A DNA stretch of 64,000 nt from Cylicocyclus nassatus (GCA_958299035.1 CATQJL010000112.1:65751117-65815116); one strand, 5' to 3'; positions 1-11,171 are shown, counted from the first letter of the stretch. Numbers and translations: made by a program. The notes: generated from the letters alone by a model not told the origin.

Positions 1-1
1 G

Positions 2-209
2 AATTTCCATCCAAACCGTCCAGACAATTATGGCGGTCATGAAGATTGCGTTCATGTGAGTTTCGCGTAAAGATAGTAGTGTATACGAAGGGTGCTATTT
101 TCAGTATGTTTATTCACAATACTGGAATCAGTGGAACGATTTGCAAGCTTGGCGAGAGAGAGCTTATATTTGTGAAAGGCATAACTGCATCAATTTAGAG
201 TGGGATTAG
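2..209 (+). CDS. C-type lectin domain protein, 3' end only (partial)
   Basis: Carbohydrate- or ligand-binding secreted lectin family, much expanded in nematodes and often linked to defence. Two exons are visible: 2-55 and 105-209, split by a 49-bp intron with GTGAGT donor and TTTTCAG acceptor. The translation has the C-terminal signature of a C-type lectin domain: RPDNYGGHEDCV, then WNQWND, then YICER, and a stop at 207-209. The WND triplet is the usual second half of the calcium site. The first half reads RPDN instead of EPN or QPD, so sugar binding is uncertain. The N-terminal part of the domain and the signal peptide lie left of the window. The next gene to the right is also a small secreted protein. 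The family call is firm; the ligand is unknown. Confidence 0.8.
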
Positions 210-963
210 GGTGCTCATTCTATTTTCTCTTCTTTGATAAATGTTTTGTGCAGTTGTTTGTCTGCACTTTTGATTTCATTTAAAAATTCCACCCGATTGT
301 TGTATAAGCAGTGCCCATATTAAAAAACTCAAAAAATGCATCGCCGATTTTTCTCTGATGACAAATGTCAGGAACCAATTAATACTATAATCTTCTATCA
401 TTACCGTGAAAACATCGTCTGAAAACTCCCTTACTTTTCTTGCTCTTTCCCATTCATCAACAGTAACCAAAGTTGTATTTAAGCATAGGGTGGATGAGCT
501 TGGCCTGCACTGAAATAATAAGAAGATTGTACCTGCTAAGCACTATTATGAAAAATTGATACGCGGCAGCACCCAAGTCATTTCCTGATCTTCGGATTAC
601 CCCCCCCCCCCCTTATCAGAAAACGCAGAAACGATGGGAAAAGAACGTTGAAAATGTACGGGCTGGAGGATCTTTTACAATTGAAGATGCAGAATAGTTG
701 TATGACCAAACGATAATGAGTGCTCGCATTTAGCGTCGAAGGCAAAATTGTGTAAGTGGCGACACTATTCAGCTAGAGCATAGGAGTGCATATTCCCAAA
801 GCGATTCACTCACTTCCATCACCGAAAGGGGCTGTATGCACCAATCTACCATCCAGGCAAGTTTTTCCGTTTAGGTTGTGACCCTGATTAGATGTGGGCG
901 CCCTATTACTACGGTGCTCGAACGTAAGCTAACAGTGCAAAAGCCTGCTTGGGCGACGGCTTG
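210..963. other. No gene recognised
   Basis: AT-rich intergenic sequence after the lectin stop codon. It contains one C homopolymer (about 601-612) and no exon chain or repeat that I can support. Confidence 0.5.
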
Positions 964-1208
964 TCAGCAACACACATAACACACACAACACACACAACAC
1001 ACACACAACACACACACAACACACACACAACACATACACACAACACACACAACACACACACAACACACACAACACACACAACACACACACAACACACACA
1101 CAACACACACACAACACACACACAAACACACAACACACACAACACACACAACACACGCAACACACACACAACACACACACAACACACACACAACAAACAC
1201 ACACACAT
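964..1208. repeat. Imperfect (ACACACACA) microsatellite
   Basis: About 245 bp of CA-rich microsatellite made of alternating ACACACAAC and ACACACACAC blocks. It is stop-free in several frames and so yields meaningless Thr/His or Cys/Val-rich ORFs. Confidence 0.95.
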
Positions 1209-1231
1209 TTCGTACGTAAAGGTACTCGTCA

Positions 1232-1512
1232 TCAGTCGCTTCATTTCATATGATCATGTGTGCCATTGCACACACAGTCCACTTTGGCGTTCTCATCCTG
1301 GATTTGCAATCGCAAGAACGCAAGAGACTTACCGATTGTTATCGATTACATCAATTTGAGGTGACTAGTAACTAAAAAGGAAAGAAAATGCTAAGAACAC
1401 CTTGGAAACACTTACCTGAAGACTTGTTTCTCCCACGAATCCAGGATGGGGACGCCAAAGCTGAACTGTGTGTGCAATGACACACATTATCATATGAAAT
1501 GAAGCGACTGTA
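1232..1512. repeat. Inverted repeat, about 80-bp arms (MITE-like)
   Basis: The left arm at about 1232-1312 contains CAGTCGCTTCATTTCATATG. The right arm at about 1431-1512 is its near-perfect reverse complement, and about 120 bp lie between them. The short A-rich tandem 'AAAAAGTCCG' follows at 1535-1575. This fits a small fold-back element; no target duplication was established. Confidence 0.6.
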
Positions 1513-1575
1513 CTTTGCCGAGAAAAGCCCAAAAGCGTTCAAAAAAGTCCGAAAAAGTCCGAAAAAGTCCAAAAA

Positions 1576-3490
1576 CGCAAGGAACGCTCCCTTCCTCGCG
1601 CACTTTTTTGCGCTAAGGTTTATTTGTTAGTTTCGCAACCGAGTCTTTCCGGTTCATTTTCTGTTGTCTGCACGTCAAAGTAATGTCAGAATTCTACCAA
1701 AAGTTCGTTTTTGCGTACCGCTTCTTGGTGTTTCGGGCTTTTCGGGCTTTTTTTTGCTTTTTTGGGCCTTCTTAGGCTTTTTTGTGGGTCAATGATAAAA
1801 GTTGCTTAAACTCAGGTTCGCTCCCGCTTGACAAAATAGATCGAATTCTTTGCCAACGATCGAAAATTAGTGTAAACTATACTCTTTTTCTTATTTGAAG
1901 TGAACGTTGCTCAAGCGCTTACTTGTGGCTAGAGAAAAGCGACCAGTAGTGTACATTCAAGAGAAATATTCATGTTGCTGAGTTTCCGATAAAATGCTAC
2001 GCTCCGATAAAATTTTAGAACTGGCTACTCGTTGAGAGCGCGATTTAAAAAAGTTGGAATAATGTGATGAAATGTTAGATAAGCTATTCTTGACTTCTGA
2101 TAGTAGCATTTATAGGCTGTTACGCCCGTACATATTTATGAATTGGCTGAGCAGAACTTACAACGGCTCGAGGAATTGCCTTTCCACGCACCTATTAGAG
2201 TGATCATTATACTGGTTTCTGACATTGCCATCATTGGAATTATTTTGTGAGCTAATGTTATGCAGAGAGTGATGGAGTATGATTCATTGATGGACTAGGC
2301 AAAGATGCAAGACTCCTCGTCTAGAAATTACTAGTTATCGATAACCACACCTAAGTTCGTATACACGTTGCAAGCGTTTGTATCTATTCAAAAAAACTTT
2401 CCAGAAAAATTGAAATTGAAAGGAAAATGACTTTCATACTAATTTTAAGTTCCAGACTAGTTTTTACTTCTTACTTTTTACTCATACTAGTTATTTTCAT
2501 ATTAACATCGAATTACGACTACTTGTCTTTGGCGCTCGCCATACTAACATCGCGTTTTGGGAGATTCAAAAAATTTGCAAGCTAAGGTCAACTTGTGCAT
2601 TGAATGCGACGTTTGTGAGGGTTTGAGTAAGTGCTGAAATCAATTTTATCTTAACCCTACGTTCGTTCGTAAAAATACATAAATCGTAGTTCGGGAGCGC
2701 ATTATAGATAGCAAAAACAGATTTGGACTGAGGTTTCAGTGCCTTCGAAGTAGTACCAAAATCATTTAGAAAATTATTTTTGCCTGCATCTCCTTTATCC
2801 TACTCCATTATTTTTTCCTCCCATTTACTAGATTCGATGCCTGCTGTTCAACCAATAAAACAGAAAATAAAAACATTGTTGCACGACTACGCTAAGCTCC
2901 AAAGCTGCTTTCCTGAAACCGAATCGATAAAGATTTCCAGGAGCGAAATTAGAGATAAAAACTTTCAAAAGTGTGATTCTTAATTTACTTTATTATATGC
3001 CTTCTTTGTGAAGATGTTGCTAGTTCTGAGGGATTTTCAATGATCTTTTGAATAAATGTTTGATAACATCACTAAAGTTCTGCGGAAGAGCTGCCAAACT
3101 TATGCGTGCTAGAGACTCAAAAATGAGTGCAACGTAGATTGGTCTCCGCGATGATCTTTGCGAGAAACAGCGATGATTCATATAGCTCAGTCCTTTCACG
3201 TCGTTCGTCAACAAGTGATCAAAGTAGTGATAAATCTGTTTTCGACGGTCAAAACCCACAGTTAAGCTATTGTGCACGAAAAAACGCGCTAACTCGTAAT
3301 AAAGATTATCTTAGCGAAAGTCGGATACATATATTATGGGTCATTGTGCAGCTTATTCGCATTATTTCGGCCAATCCACCCGCTGTCTCCTTTTTTGATA
3401 CGAACAGAGTTGTATTGATAAAATCTGTTGTACTCCTTTGAATGTTTACATCATGTTCCCCCAAACTTATAACGAATCTAATTTCCCCGC
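1576..3490. other. No gene recognised
   Basis: AT-rich sequence with scattered short ORFs (for example 2780-2983 and 3127-3441) that have no recognisable domain and no consistent splice chain. This stretch should contain the promoter of the peptide gene beginning at 3502, but I see no defined element. Confidence 0.4.
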
Positions 3491-3501
3491 TTTCAGCTTC
3501 A
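3491..3501 (+). promoter_or_regulatory. Possible spliced-leader trans-splice acceptor
   Basis: TTTCAG at 3491-3496 lies only 5 nt before the ATG at 3502 and is preceded by a pyrimidine-rich stretch. A 3' splice site directly upstream of a start codon, with no partner exon evident, is typical of nematode trans-splicing. It supports the chosen start; an upstream non-coding exon would look the same. Confidence 0.5.
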
Positions 3502-5026
3502 ATGAATAAATATCTACTTATCACAACATTTTTTACTCTTTGTCATTTGGTAAATAGTCAAGGTTATCTCAGTACATGTGCTAGAATGGATGTACCAATT
3601 CTTGATAAAGCTGCTGCAGCCCTTTGCATAACATCGTGCAGTGTACAGGTATGTATGGAAAGACATAATTAACAATATGTTCGTGATGGATGTAATATTG
3701 ACCCAATTTTGTGGATTTCTTGCATTTTCTCGTCATTCCTAAAATTTTATCATCGTTCACACAATTGAATTGCGCGAATGCATACAAATGAAAAAGAAGA
3801 ACACAATTTTTTTTTTGCAGAAAAATTTACTGATTTCTGAAAATGTTCCTTGACGGATTGATCTAACTATAATAGTCTTTATTTTCTCAATAGTTATCTA
3901 CAAAATAGTTAATTTGTGTCTCCCATCATTTGCGCTCAGTTTACCATAAGTCTATGAGCTGTAAATTATTAGTAATCATTTCTTCCAAGCACCGCATTTG
4001 CTGGAATCAAAATTGATTCGCCGATTCAAGGCACCTTTCCTTCTTTTTACATGATATATCCTCAAATTGGAAACTTCAAAAACTTTCCAGATAAGTGCTG
4101 AAGTTTCAAATGGTTACCGCTACCAAGCCCAAATACTTTTCTGAGAGTTTATTACATATTTTGGCAGAGATTAAAAACGCGCAGATAGAGCAATTCTAGG
4201 GCTTTCTGGCTAACGTTTACAAATTCTAAATTTTTTAAAATCGGCTTCTAGCACCATTTAGCCCATGCTTGCGCCTGACACCTCAAAACCACATTTTTGA
4301 AAACAAACAAGGCTTTGGATATCCCAATCAAATTCGAGCAAAATCAAGCATCAGAGGCTTCAAAATGAATTCAAGACTAAAATGAGATTACTTGCTATTT
4401 ATTCATAAACGTCATTTTTGAAACATGATTCTTTAAAATCGGTAGAACTAATTAACGAAGAACCTTCGACAATCGTTCTTTTGAATCTGCTCTAGCCGTC
4501 CGCTATTTGGACTCCTTAGCGGAGCCGATGTAAGAATTTAGAGAGATGTATGAACTTTGACATTGCTGAACCCATGGGTTGCACTTCCCGGTAATTTTCT
4601 AATGGCTCCTTAGTCGATTTGCTTGAAGCACAATTATTTGAGAAGGATGAAAAGCTATATTGAATGCTTCAAAAAATTAACTTTTGGTTGTACGTATTAC
4701 TTTCAAAACGAAAACCTCGTGGATATTGGATATATAGATGTGGAAAAATTCGTGCATAGTTTGGTATTTTTGAAGATCGCATTCATCTTTTGTTTACTCG
4801 CATGCAGAAATGGCATTCTATTAGTATTTATATACATGTGAACTTATTTCAAGTCATCCATTCTGCCTGTCAAAATGTGCTAAAATGAATGCTATAAGCG
4901 CTCTTACAGAACTGTGGAACCGGATTGTGCAAGAAGGTGGGTGGACGTAAAACTTGTTACTGCTATCGATGTGCACGAGGAGGAAATGTTCCACTGGGGG
5001 ATCTTGTCGGCAAAAAAGGAAAATAG
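3502..5026 (+). CDS. Secreted 8-cysteine CSab/defensin-like peptide, intact, two exons
   Basis: Predicted 87-residue secreted peptide. Exon 1 is 3502-3648 (49 codons) and exon 2 is 4910-5026 (38 codons plus stop), joined in phase 0 across a 1,261-bp intron with GTATGT donor and CTTACAG acceptor. Residues 1-20 (MNKYLLITTFFTLCHLVNSQ) form a signal peptide. The mature part has eight cysteines spaced C-x15-C-x3-C-x4-C-x4-C-x8-C-x-C-x2-C. The C-x3-C and later C-x-C pairs and a glycine-bearing NCGTGLC segment match the cysteine-stabilised alpha-beta fold of invertebrate defensins. Family knowledge suggests an antimicrobial or signalling peptide; activity is inference. A paralogue with the same exon structure lies tail-to-tail at 5355-6553. 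A trans-splice-like acceptor precedes the ATG. Confidence 0.75.
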
Positions 5027-5354
5027 CTATAAATTTTCATGGATATTTGTAAATCTTCGCTTCATTGTTGATTTATCTTTGTTATTCGCTCACAAGTTAT
5101 GAGTACGGAAGGTGGTTGCGATATTGTCCGTATGTCGTTCGTAATATCTTCTGTAATTAGCATTTTTCATGGAATGGAAAAAAATATTTTTAGAGAAAAC
5201 TAGATTGCCTGCCATTTCCGCTCGCTACAGTCGGTTAAGGCCCGGGATTTTGGCGAAAGTGGAAAATCAAGCAAATGAAGATGCATTGTGATACAAAGAA
5301 AAAGAACGTATAAGTCGAATCGGCTCAAACATGTCCCGGATTTGCTTCGTAAGC

Positions 5355-6553
5355 TCATTTTCCCCTTTTGATTCGATCTTCGATAGGGGAGCTACCGCCG
5401 TTAACACATCGTGAGCAAACGCATGTCTTGCGTCCCTTTCTGTTCTCGCAGTATTCAGTTCCACAATTCTGCAATTAGCCTCGAACTTGGGCTTGTGTTG
5501 GCTTTATGATTCATGAAATTATCATTATTCTGAGGGGTCAGATTAGCTAATAAATAAGTTCGATCGCTTTTGTGGCTCTTGCAATGTAGACATGTTATGT
5601 CTGGAAAGAGCACTTCAATGGGAATTGAAGTATAAATTCTGTCAGAGAAGAACTTTTTCAAGGGAAAAAATTGTGAGAAATCAAATTTATTTTATAATGA
5701 GCATATAGCAAAACTTGGTTTTTTTATCAAAAGATTTCAATGTGGCAGATCACAATTTTTTGTTAATTGCTAAATATGGAAACTCGTCTGTATCCAAATA
5801 CAGGACTGCTGTTCTATACATCCATCACGGTAAAAACATGCTTAAAAATTTGAAGGATTGAGGTTTGGGATGAACGAATATCAACTTTGATAGCGTCAAA
5901 ATGATAGTTTCGAAAAATTTGCAAAACTAGATATCGATAACAAAAAATTTAGATTGCATCTTGCACTCTATCTAACTTATTGAAGCACTCCAGAAGTCCA
6001 AAGCGAAAACTCAAAAAAATAGCTTAAATTAGGGTAGGTAAAAACCATGGGTTGAAGATTCTAACAATTTTTCAAGCGGACATCAAAGGAATGCAAAGAA
6101 AAACATAACCGTTAGGATGAAGAAAAAATTCTGCTTGAACACTGTTTAGAGCGTTTGTCTATCATCATTAATGATGAGCCTAGATCCAAAAAAACTGCAA
6201 GAGCTTTCGGACCCATCAAGTATAAACAAATGTTGTTAAGGTGGAAATTACATTAAAATATTTCAAAAATTCTAGCTTGTTATCTTTTAAAGATTGGGCT
6301 AATGGCAGCAAAGAATTTTTCTTATCAGTGAAGTGAGAGATACCCGTCCCACTTGCCGTATTTTATGCATATATCGTAGATTTTTTGTGATCTCTTTTTC
6401 TGATTACCTGTAACCTGCACGATGCTACACAAGCTGCTCCAGAAACTTTGTCGAGAACTGGCATACCCTCCTTGCGCATGTGGTGAGGTAGATTTCAGTG
6501 CTGGCCAAACCAAGAAGGGCGAATAGCACAGTGCACAGAAGAAGATTGTACAT
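5355..6553 (-). pseudogene. Paralogous CSab/defensin-like peptide gene with a one-base frameshift
   Basis: Minus-strand paralogue of the 3502-5026 gene. Exon 1 is 6553-6408 and starts MYNLLLCTVLFALLGLAS, a good signal peptide. Exon 2 is 5468-5355 and begins NCGTEYCENRKGRKTC, ending in TGA. Intron 6407-5469 has a GTAATC donor and a TTGCAG acceptor. Exon 1 is 146 nt against 147 in the paralogue. After the first mature cysteine, near 6470 in a G-run, the frame slips by one, then matches again as MPVLDK...CVASC. Without the slip all eight cysteines would be kept. So it is either a very young pseudogene or a one-base sequencing error. A hAT element begins 54 bp upstream of its start codon (target duplication from 46 bp), which separates it from its original upstream DNA. 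Confidence 0.75.
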
Positions 6554-7225
6554 TTTTAGCTAAATTGCCGATTTTTCTAGATGACCATCAAATGAGACCT
6601 CATGACCAGGGTAAAGCGGGGGGTGCGGCACGCCGCAGGGGGGGTCGTAAGGGGGGTGGGGTAGGTAGGGGGGGGGTCGTATCGACCCAAGGTCAAAAGC
6701 GGTTTCTAAGGGGAAATGACTGCAGCTAAGTTCTTAGATGTGCCACGCTGTTGAAATCCTGCAAAATTCAAGTTCAACGACACAAAATGCAGATACCGTA
6801 TGCCTACCGTAACCTACCGTACCTCTAATCAAGCATAATTGTCGTAATCCGCGTGTCGAATAACCCCTATGCGCCAAGTTTCAGCGAACTCTGAGGTCTC
6901 CGAGCAGTAAACAACCTTGTATAAAGCAGTAATTTAAAACATGATTAACTTCATCTTAACGGTGAGTAAGCTACCTCTTCTTGCACTCAATACAAAGCAC
7001 TACTCCTTCTCTGTCCACCTCAGGAATCCCGCTTCAGAAGACCTCCAACCTATTGAATTAGAAGCCAACCAAAATCGCTTTTAGCTTTTGATCGCTGTGC
7101 TTTCACCAAATATTACTCAGAGCTAAGAAGACGAATCAGGCTCAAAACATCCCTATGCAATCTATGAGGTTTAGGCTATTGATTCATATAAATATTGTCC
7201 GCTAAAAATGTTTTTTTGATATAGT

Positions 7226-7304
7226 TAATGGCCTGCGGCACCCCCCCTCAAAACCTGCGGCAGCCGCAGGTTTTGAGGGGGGGTGCCGCAGGCCATTAAC
7301 TTAC
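7226..7304. repeat. Near-perfect 79-bp palindrome inside the hAT element
   Basis: GTTAATGGCCTGCGGC reads inward from both ends around a one-base centre. The same palindrome sits in copy 2 at about 23,528-23,606, so it predates the duplication. It may be a nested mini-element or a cruciform-forming internal signal. Confidence 0.85.
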
Positions 7305-7601
7305 CTTCAAATCGTTCAAACAGCTGCCTTTTTCAAATCATCCTATAGATTCATCCTTCCTCTCTCCGTAGTAGCTGTTTCCCCTCGAACCTTTTTCTTT
7401 AGAAGGAAATACATATGGTTTTTGCGAACCATATGCTGGGAAGTGTGGCCAAAAATATTGGGTTACGGTAGCGCTCGAAAGATTGTCAAACACACGGAGG
7501 CGCGAGATACGCGCCTTTGAATCCCACTCTCGTTATGAACTGTGATGTTCTCGCCTTTTTGTTCTTTCTTCTCTTTTTTTTTGATCACTTTGCTGTTTCA
7601 C

Positions 7602-9145
7602 TCTCACGGAAATTAGAGGTTTCTGGGTCTGTTGGTCACCTCCGTTCTCGATCATCGAACAGTCTCGCACAGAGGATTATCGGATCGCGTCATCGGATAT
7701 TGGTGGACAAATCATAATTTCTGAGCCAATTTCAGCATCGAAGAGATGCCAATTTTCTCACGCATCCACCAATGTGCTCAGTGAGTTTCACCATTTTCGT
7801 AAAGTATTCATATTTGGCAGTCTTTCATTCCAGGTATGAAGTGGTTTGTATGGAAGGACATGAGCCGCGATTTTCTTTTGTCACTCCATTCTGGAGATAC
7901 TCTTATTCTTTGGAACACAGATAATGGAGAGAAAATCTGGTCTGTCTCATATAACGTCCCACTTTTTGATCTAGCAATCGATCCTTTCGACCCGTGCCAT
8001 GCCTCATGTGAGTTTATATCAGCCGGGCCCATCATGTTCTTAGTGCTTTTCTTTTTTGCTTCGTTGGTCTTAATATCTATCCGAATATATTCGAATTTTT
8101 TTGATAGAACATTTCAGTTTCCTCATTAGGATGCAATATTGCGTTATGCTCTGATATCAGTTTCAATAATACTCCGTCAAGTACTTGCCGAACTGTAGTG
8201 ATATGCGAGGAACAGATCAAATCTGCCACAAGCATACAAAACCTCGTCTATCATAATGCTTACCGTAATATCCTCTTCGTTGTTACTCAATCACAGGTGA
8301 GTTCTCGGCCTTTTTTTTTCATACTGACTGTTTTCTAATCATTATTTACTTTTGATGCCTTCTTGCTGCTGTTTCTTCTTTTATCTTGAAATAGGTTCCA
8401 AACCATGATTATCGTTTTTTAGGTGCATTGCTTTCATACCGAACTTTTTGCGGTGTTGTTTTCCATGACGCACGAACCAAATATCATTTCGTGGCTCTGC
8501 TGTTCTTCAAGCGATGCAATATTTTCCGTACAAGCTGGTGGGGCTGTCTCGCTAAGAGTTGGAAAATTCTCATCGAATGATGAAAGAGCAGATGCACAGT
8601 TTGCGCTAGAGAGGGTTAGTATCTCATGAGGGTATTGTTCTAATTTCTATACTGCTCCTCTTATTAGATCGCATTCGGTGACATCCAGCGTCAGGGTAAC
8701 CAACAACGAGCTGTGGGTGCGTGTCTTTGTCCAGTCACTCAAAGCTTGCAGGAATTGTATATCGCTATTGCTATCTCTGGTGCTATACAGTATTTAGCTC
8801 TGGAATGAAGGACAGCAAGGTATGTATCAATAGCAAGTCGCTGCTATTACGGTCAGCTAAAAAACCATTTTTCCATGTTACTAAATTCATTTCTCTTTTA
8901 TTAAACACAACAGCAGCTTTTTTGAAGTCATCTTTTTTGAGGTTGAGGATTAACAAGAATCCCGAGGCCAATCTTCCAGGTAATCGTCTACCTTCTTTAT
9001 ATATATCTAGTTCGCGTTTAGAGCATGAAAAGATGCATAATTTCTGTTGGCCATTTTAAATGTTTGGCATTTCTTCCAGGTGTCTGATTTTGGTTTGAAG
9101 GCAGATCTATTCAAGGCCGTTCCAGAGATGATTGCAGCTTTATGA
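7602..9145 (+). pseudogene. WDR11: Captured WDR11-like gene fragment inside the hAT element (copy 1)
   Basis: Seven exon-like blocks: about 7602-7780, 7834-8007, 8118-8296, 8423-8614, 8668-8819, 8914-8979 and 9105-9145, with introns of about 53-125 bp and standard splice sites. Joined blocks follow the N-terminal beta-propeller of WDR11, a WD-repeat protein acting in Golgi-to-TGN vesicle tethering and Hedgehog signalling: RIASSDIGGQIII, then MSRDFLLSLHSGDTLILWNT and AIDPFDPCH (human has QDASRDLLLAIH, VLWNADTG and FDPFDPSH), then GGAVSLRVGK. The fragment covers roughly residues 80-430 of about 1,220. One extra base near 8798 shifts the WD motif LWNEGQQ out of frame and creates a TGA. It ends at 9143-9145 after a NLPDLF block. 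No start exon and no C-terminal half. A dead or regulatory fragment seems likelier than a protein gene. Confidence 0.8.
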
Positions 9146-9581
9146 ACCAAATTCGCTCAATCTTATGCAGGCATTTTATTTATTCTTGCTTTCTTCCTAC
9201 CCTCTCATAAAGTTTCTTCAAAATAAAATCATATGAGCTTATGCTACAGCAATGACAATACACCAAGAATAGTTTCACCATTTTATCGATCTTCAACAAC
9301 TTGAAAACTCTGAGAAAAACCCGAGATCGCATGAAGCTAGCGACACCAGCACTATTTACGGTCTTACATTTCAATAGGCTTATGGGGTGGGGGGAGGGGG
9401 GGGGGTAGGGAATGGCGGGGGGGGGGTCGTGCCGAGGTCCGGCCCAAGGGGGGGGGGGGGTCGTATCCAGCGGTCGCGTGCCGCACCCCCCGCTTTACCC
9501 TGAATATAACCAGGTTTTTTTACCGAAGTGTATGTGATGCCGGGCGGAGCCGGGTATGCCAGCTAGTACTGCACTCAAAGC

Positions 9582-9871
9582 ACATACCCTCGATATCATC
9601 CCATATGTCTTCCCTCAACATGACGTGGATTACGTGGCTTGATGAGGCGCCGCCTCGCCTTGGGCTCGCGCCACGTTGCGAGCGCATCATTTGGCGCGAC
9701 GTGGCGCTCAACACAACGTGGCGCAGGCATTTCCACGTTCTTCTTGTTGCCACATTACGCCGAAAATGCGCACGCAACGTGGCGCAAACCCGAGGCAAGG
9801 CGGCGCCTCATCAAGCCACGTAATCCACATCATGTTGAGGGAAGACATATGGGATGATATCGAGGGTATGT
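9582..9871. mobile_element. 290-bp fold-back element with about 85-bp inverted arms
   Basis: Starts ACATACCCTCGATATCATCC and ends with the reverse complement. Arms run to about 9666 and from about 9787. The loop is rich in GCGCGACGTGGCGC-type sequence. It overlaps several short ORFs that are only arm translations. Just left of it, at about 9532-9570, is a remnant (GGCGGAGCCGGGTATGCCAG) of the element family seen complete at 42.4 and 62.3 kb. Confidence 0.8.
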
Positions 9872-10709
9872 ACATGAGCGGAGCTAGAGAGATACGCAAG
9901 CAAAGAAAGGACTTAGGAGACAACCTGGTAGCAGTAAGTTCATAACATTATGTTGGTCTGATGGTCAGACTGACAATCGCTAAGCACTCAAGCTTCGTGG
10001 ATGGTCTTCAAATGTTGAGATGAGTAAAAAGGGCTGGGCAGCCTTCGGAGACGAGAAACCCGATGGTGGAGTAGATGATGAATTTCAGCGGCTGATCCAA
10101 GTCATATGGAACCACTTCGTTCGGAATCACCTAAAGCTTATGATAAAGACAGAACTTTGAAAAGGAACTAAAAACGTCTCGGTTATTAAGTCTGCACGAA
10201 AGTTTCGCCGCACCCTCCAAAAATTCGGTGAGGAGTGGCTGTAGATTCGCCCTTAGCTAGGGATACATCGCCTGAAGCACGAACCTTTGAAGCACCTTAT
10301 CCTACTCCCAGTGGCGTAAGTAACTTCAAAACCATCGCTATGACTCAATGATTAGTACTAGCAACTGCGGTAACTTTAACACTCTCCCCAGTACACAGCC
10401 TTGTCCTATACATAGTGAGAGTTCTTTCCTAGCGGCCAGTCAAGGAATATCCGGCTGCGACTCTGGGCAGGAGCGAGGGGGGGGGGGATATCTGACGTGC
10501 TGATCACAGACGCCGCTCCGTTTCGCACGTTAGGTCTACAATGCCATTCCAGTATACCGGCCCCAAAATTGAAAATCCTAGATTTCGCTGGAACCTCGTG
10601 TAGGAGGAGGTTATTCAGCACGCTGCTCACTAATAAGATTTCGTTGATGGTAGCATGTAGCAGATGTAGCATATACATGAACCCTTTTCGGTAGCACCCT
10701 ATTGTGGAG
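9872..10709. other. No gene recognised
   Basis: Mixed unique-looking sequence with a G-run near 10,480. A short plus-strand reading frame near 9,990-10,158 (WSSNVEMSKKGWAAFG) faintly recalls the AAWAAFG segment of RTE-type retrotransposons, but it is too short to annotate. Confidence 0.4.
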
Positions 10710-11171
10710 TTAAAGGCAGTGTCCGGGCGAAAAGTCGAATTTGAGATTTTGTGCTTACCCGGGCCTATTCACTATGCTGAATCTGAAAATCCACATTGGA
10801 AAGCGTGAAAGCGGCAAAAAAGAGCTCTAACTTGGGAGGGAAATCAGAAGTGGGCGGGGTCTTCCCCACAGTGAATTTCGCGGTCCCAGCTTCTGGAGCG
10901 ATCTTCTCAATTCCGCTAGCACTCTAAGACCTCCACAAGCCAGGTGCGAATGCATGACTTGAAATTGGAATCGAGAAGATCGCTCCGGAAGCTTGGAGCG
11001 TGAATCCAATTGGGGGAAGACCCCGCCCACTTGCTGATTTCCGTCCAGCGTTGGGGCTTTTTTCCGCCGTTTTCGCGCTTTCCGGTGAGGATTTTCGGAT
11101 TCAGCATGGCGAATAGGCCCAGATAAGCACAAAATCTCGAAATCGAGTTTTTGCCCGGACACTGCCTTTAA
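10710..11171. mobile_element. TTAA-flanked fold-back MITE, family A copy 1
   Basis: Both ends read TTAAAGGCAGTGTCCGGGC inward, with inverted arms of about 60 bp that include GATTTTGTGCTTA. TTAA is present on both sides, as in copies at 20,830-21,215 and 52,512-52,874, which suggests a piggyBac-type TTAA target. A TA target with flanking T and A is the alternative. The interior is non-coding. Confidence 0.75.

Larger units (their letters stand above)
6599..9510 (+). mobile_element. Non-autonomous hAT-like transposon, copy 1, carrying a WDR11-like gene fragment
   Basis: The element is 6607-9502 (2,896 bp), with perfect 27-bp terminal inverted repeats beginning CAGGGTAAAGCGGGGGGTGC (6607-6633 and 9476-9502). 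Ends starting CAGGG and 8-bp target duplications are hallmarks of the hAT superfamily. The left flank is CTCATGAC (6599-6606) and the right flank is AATATAAC (9503-9510). These do not match each other but match the flanks of copy 2 crosswise. Subterminal regions are rich in G-runs. No transposase is present, so it would need one supplied in trans. Inside are a 79-bp palindrome and seven exon-like blocks of a WDR11-like gene. Confidence 0.85.

Noticed and set aside
909..1359. Cys/Val- and Thr/His-rich ORFs
   Set aside because: They are translations of the CA-rich microsatellite in several frames.
9990..10158. RTE-like reverse transcriptase scrap (KKGWAAFG)
   Set aside because: Only about eight residues resemble RTE proteins; no catalytic motif nearby.
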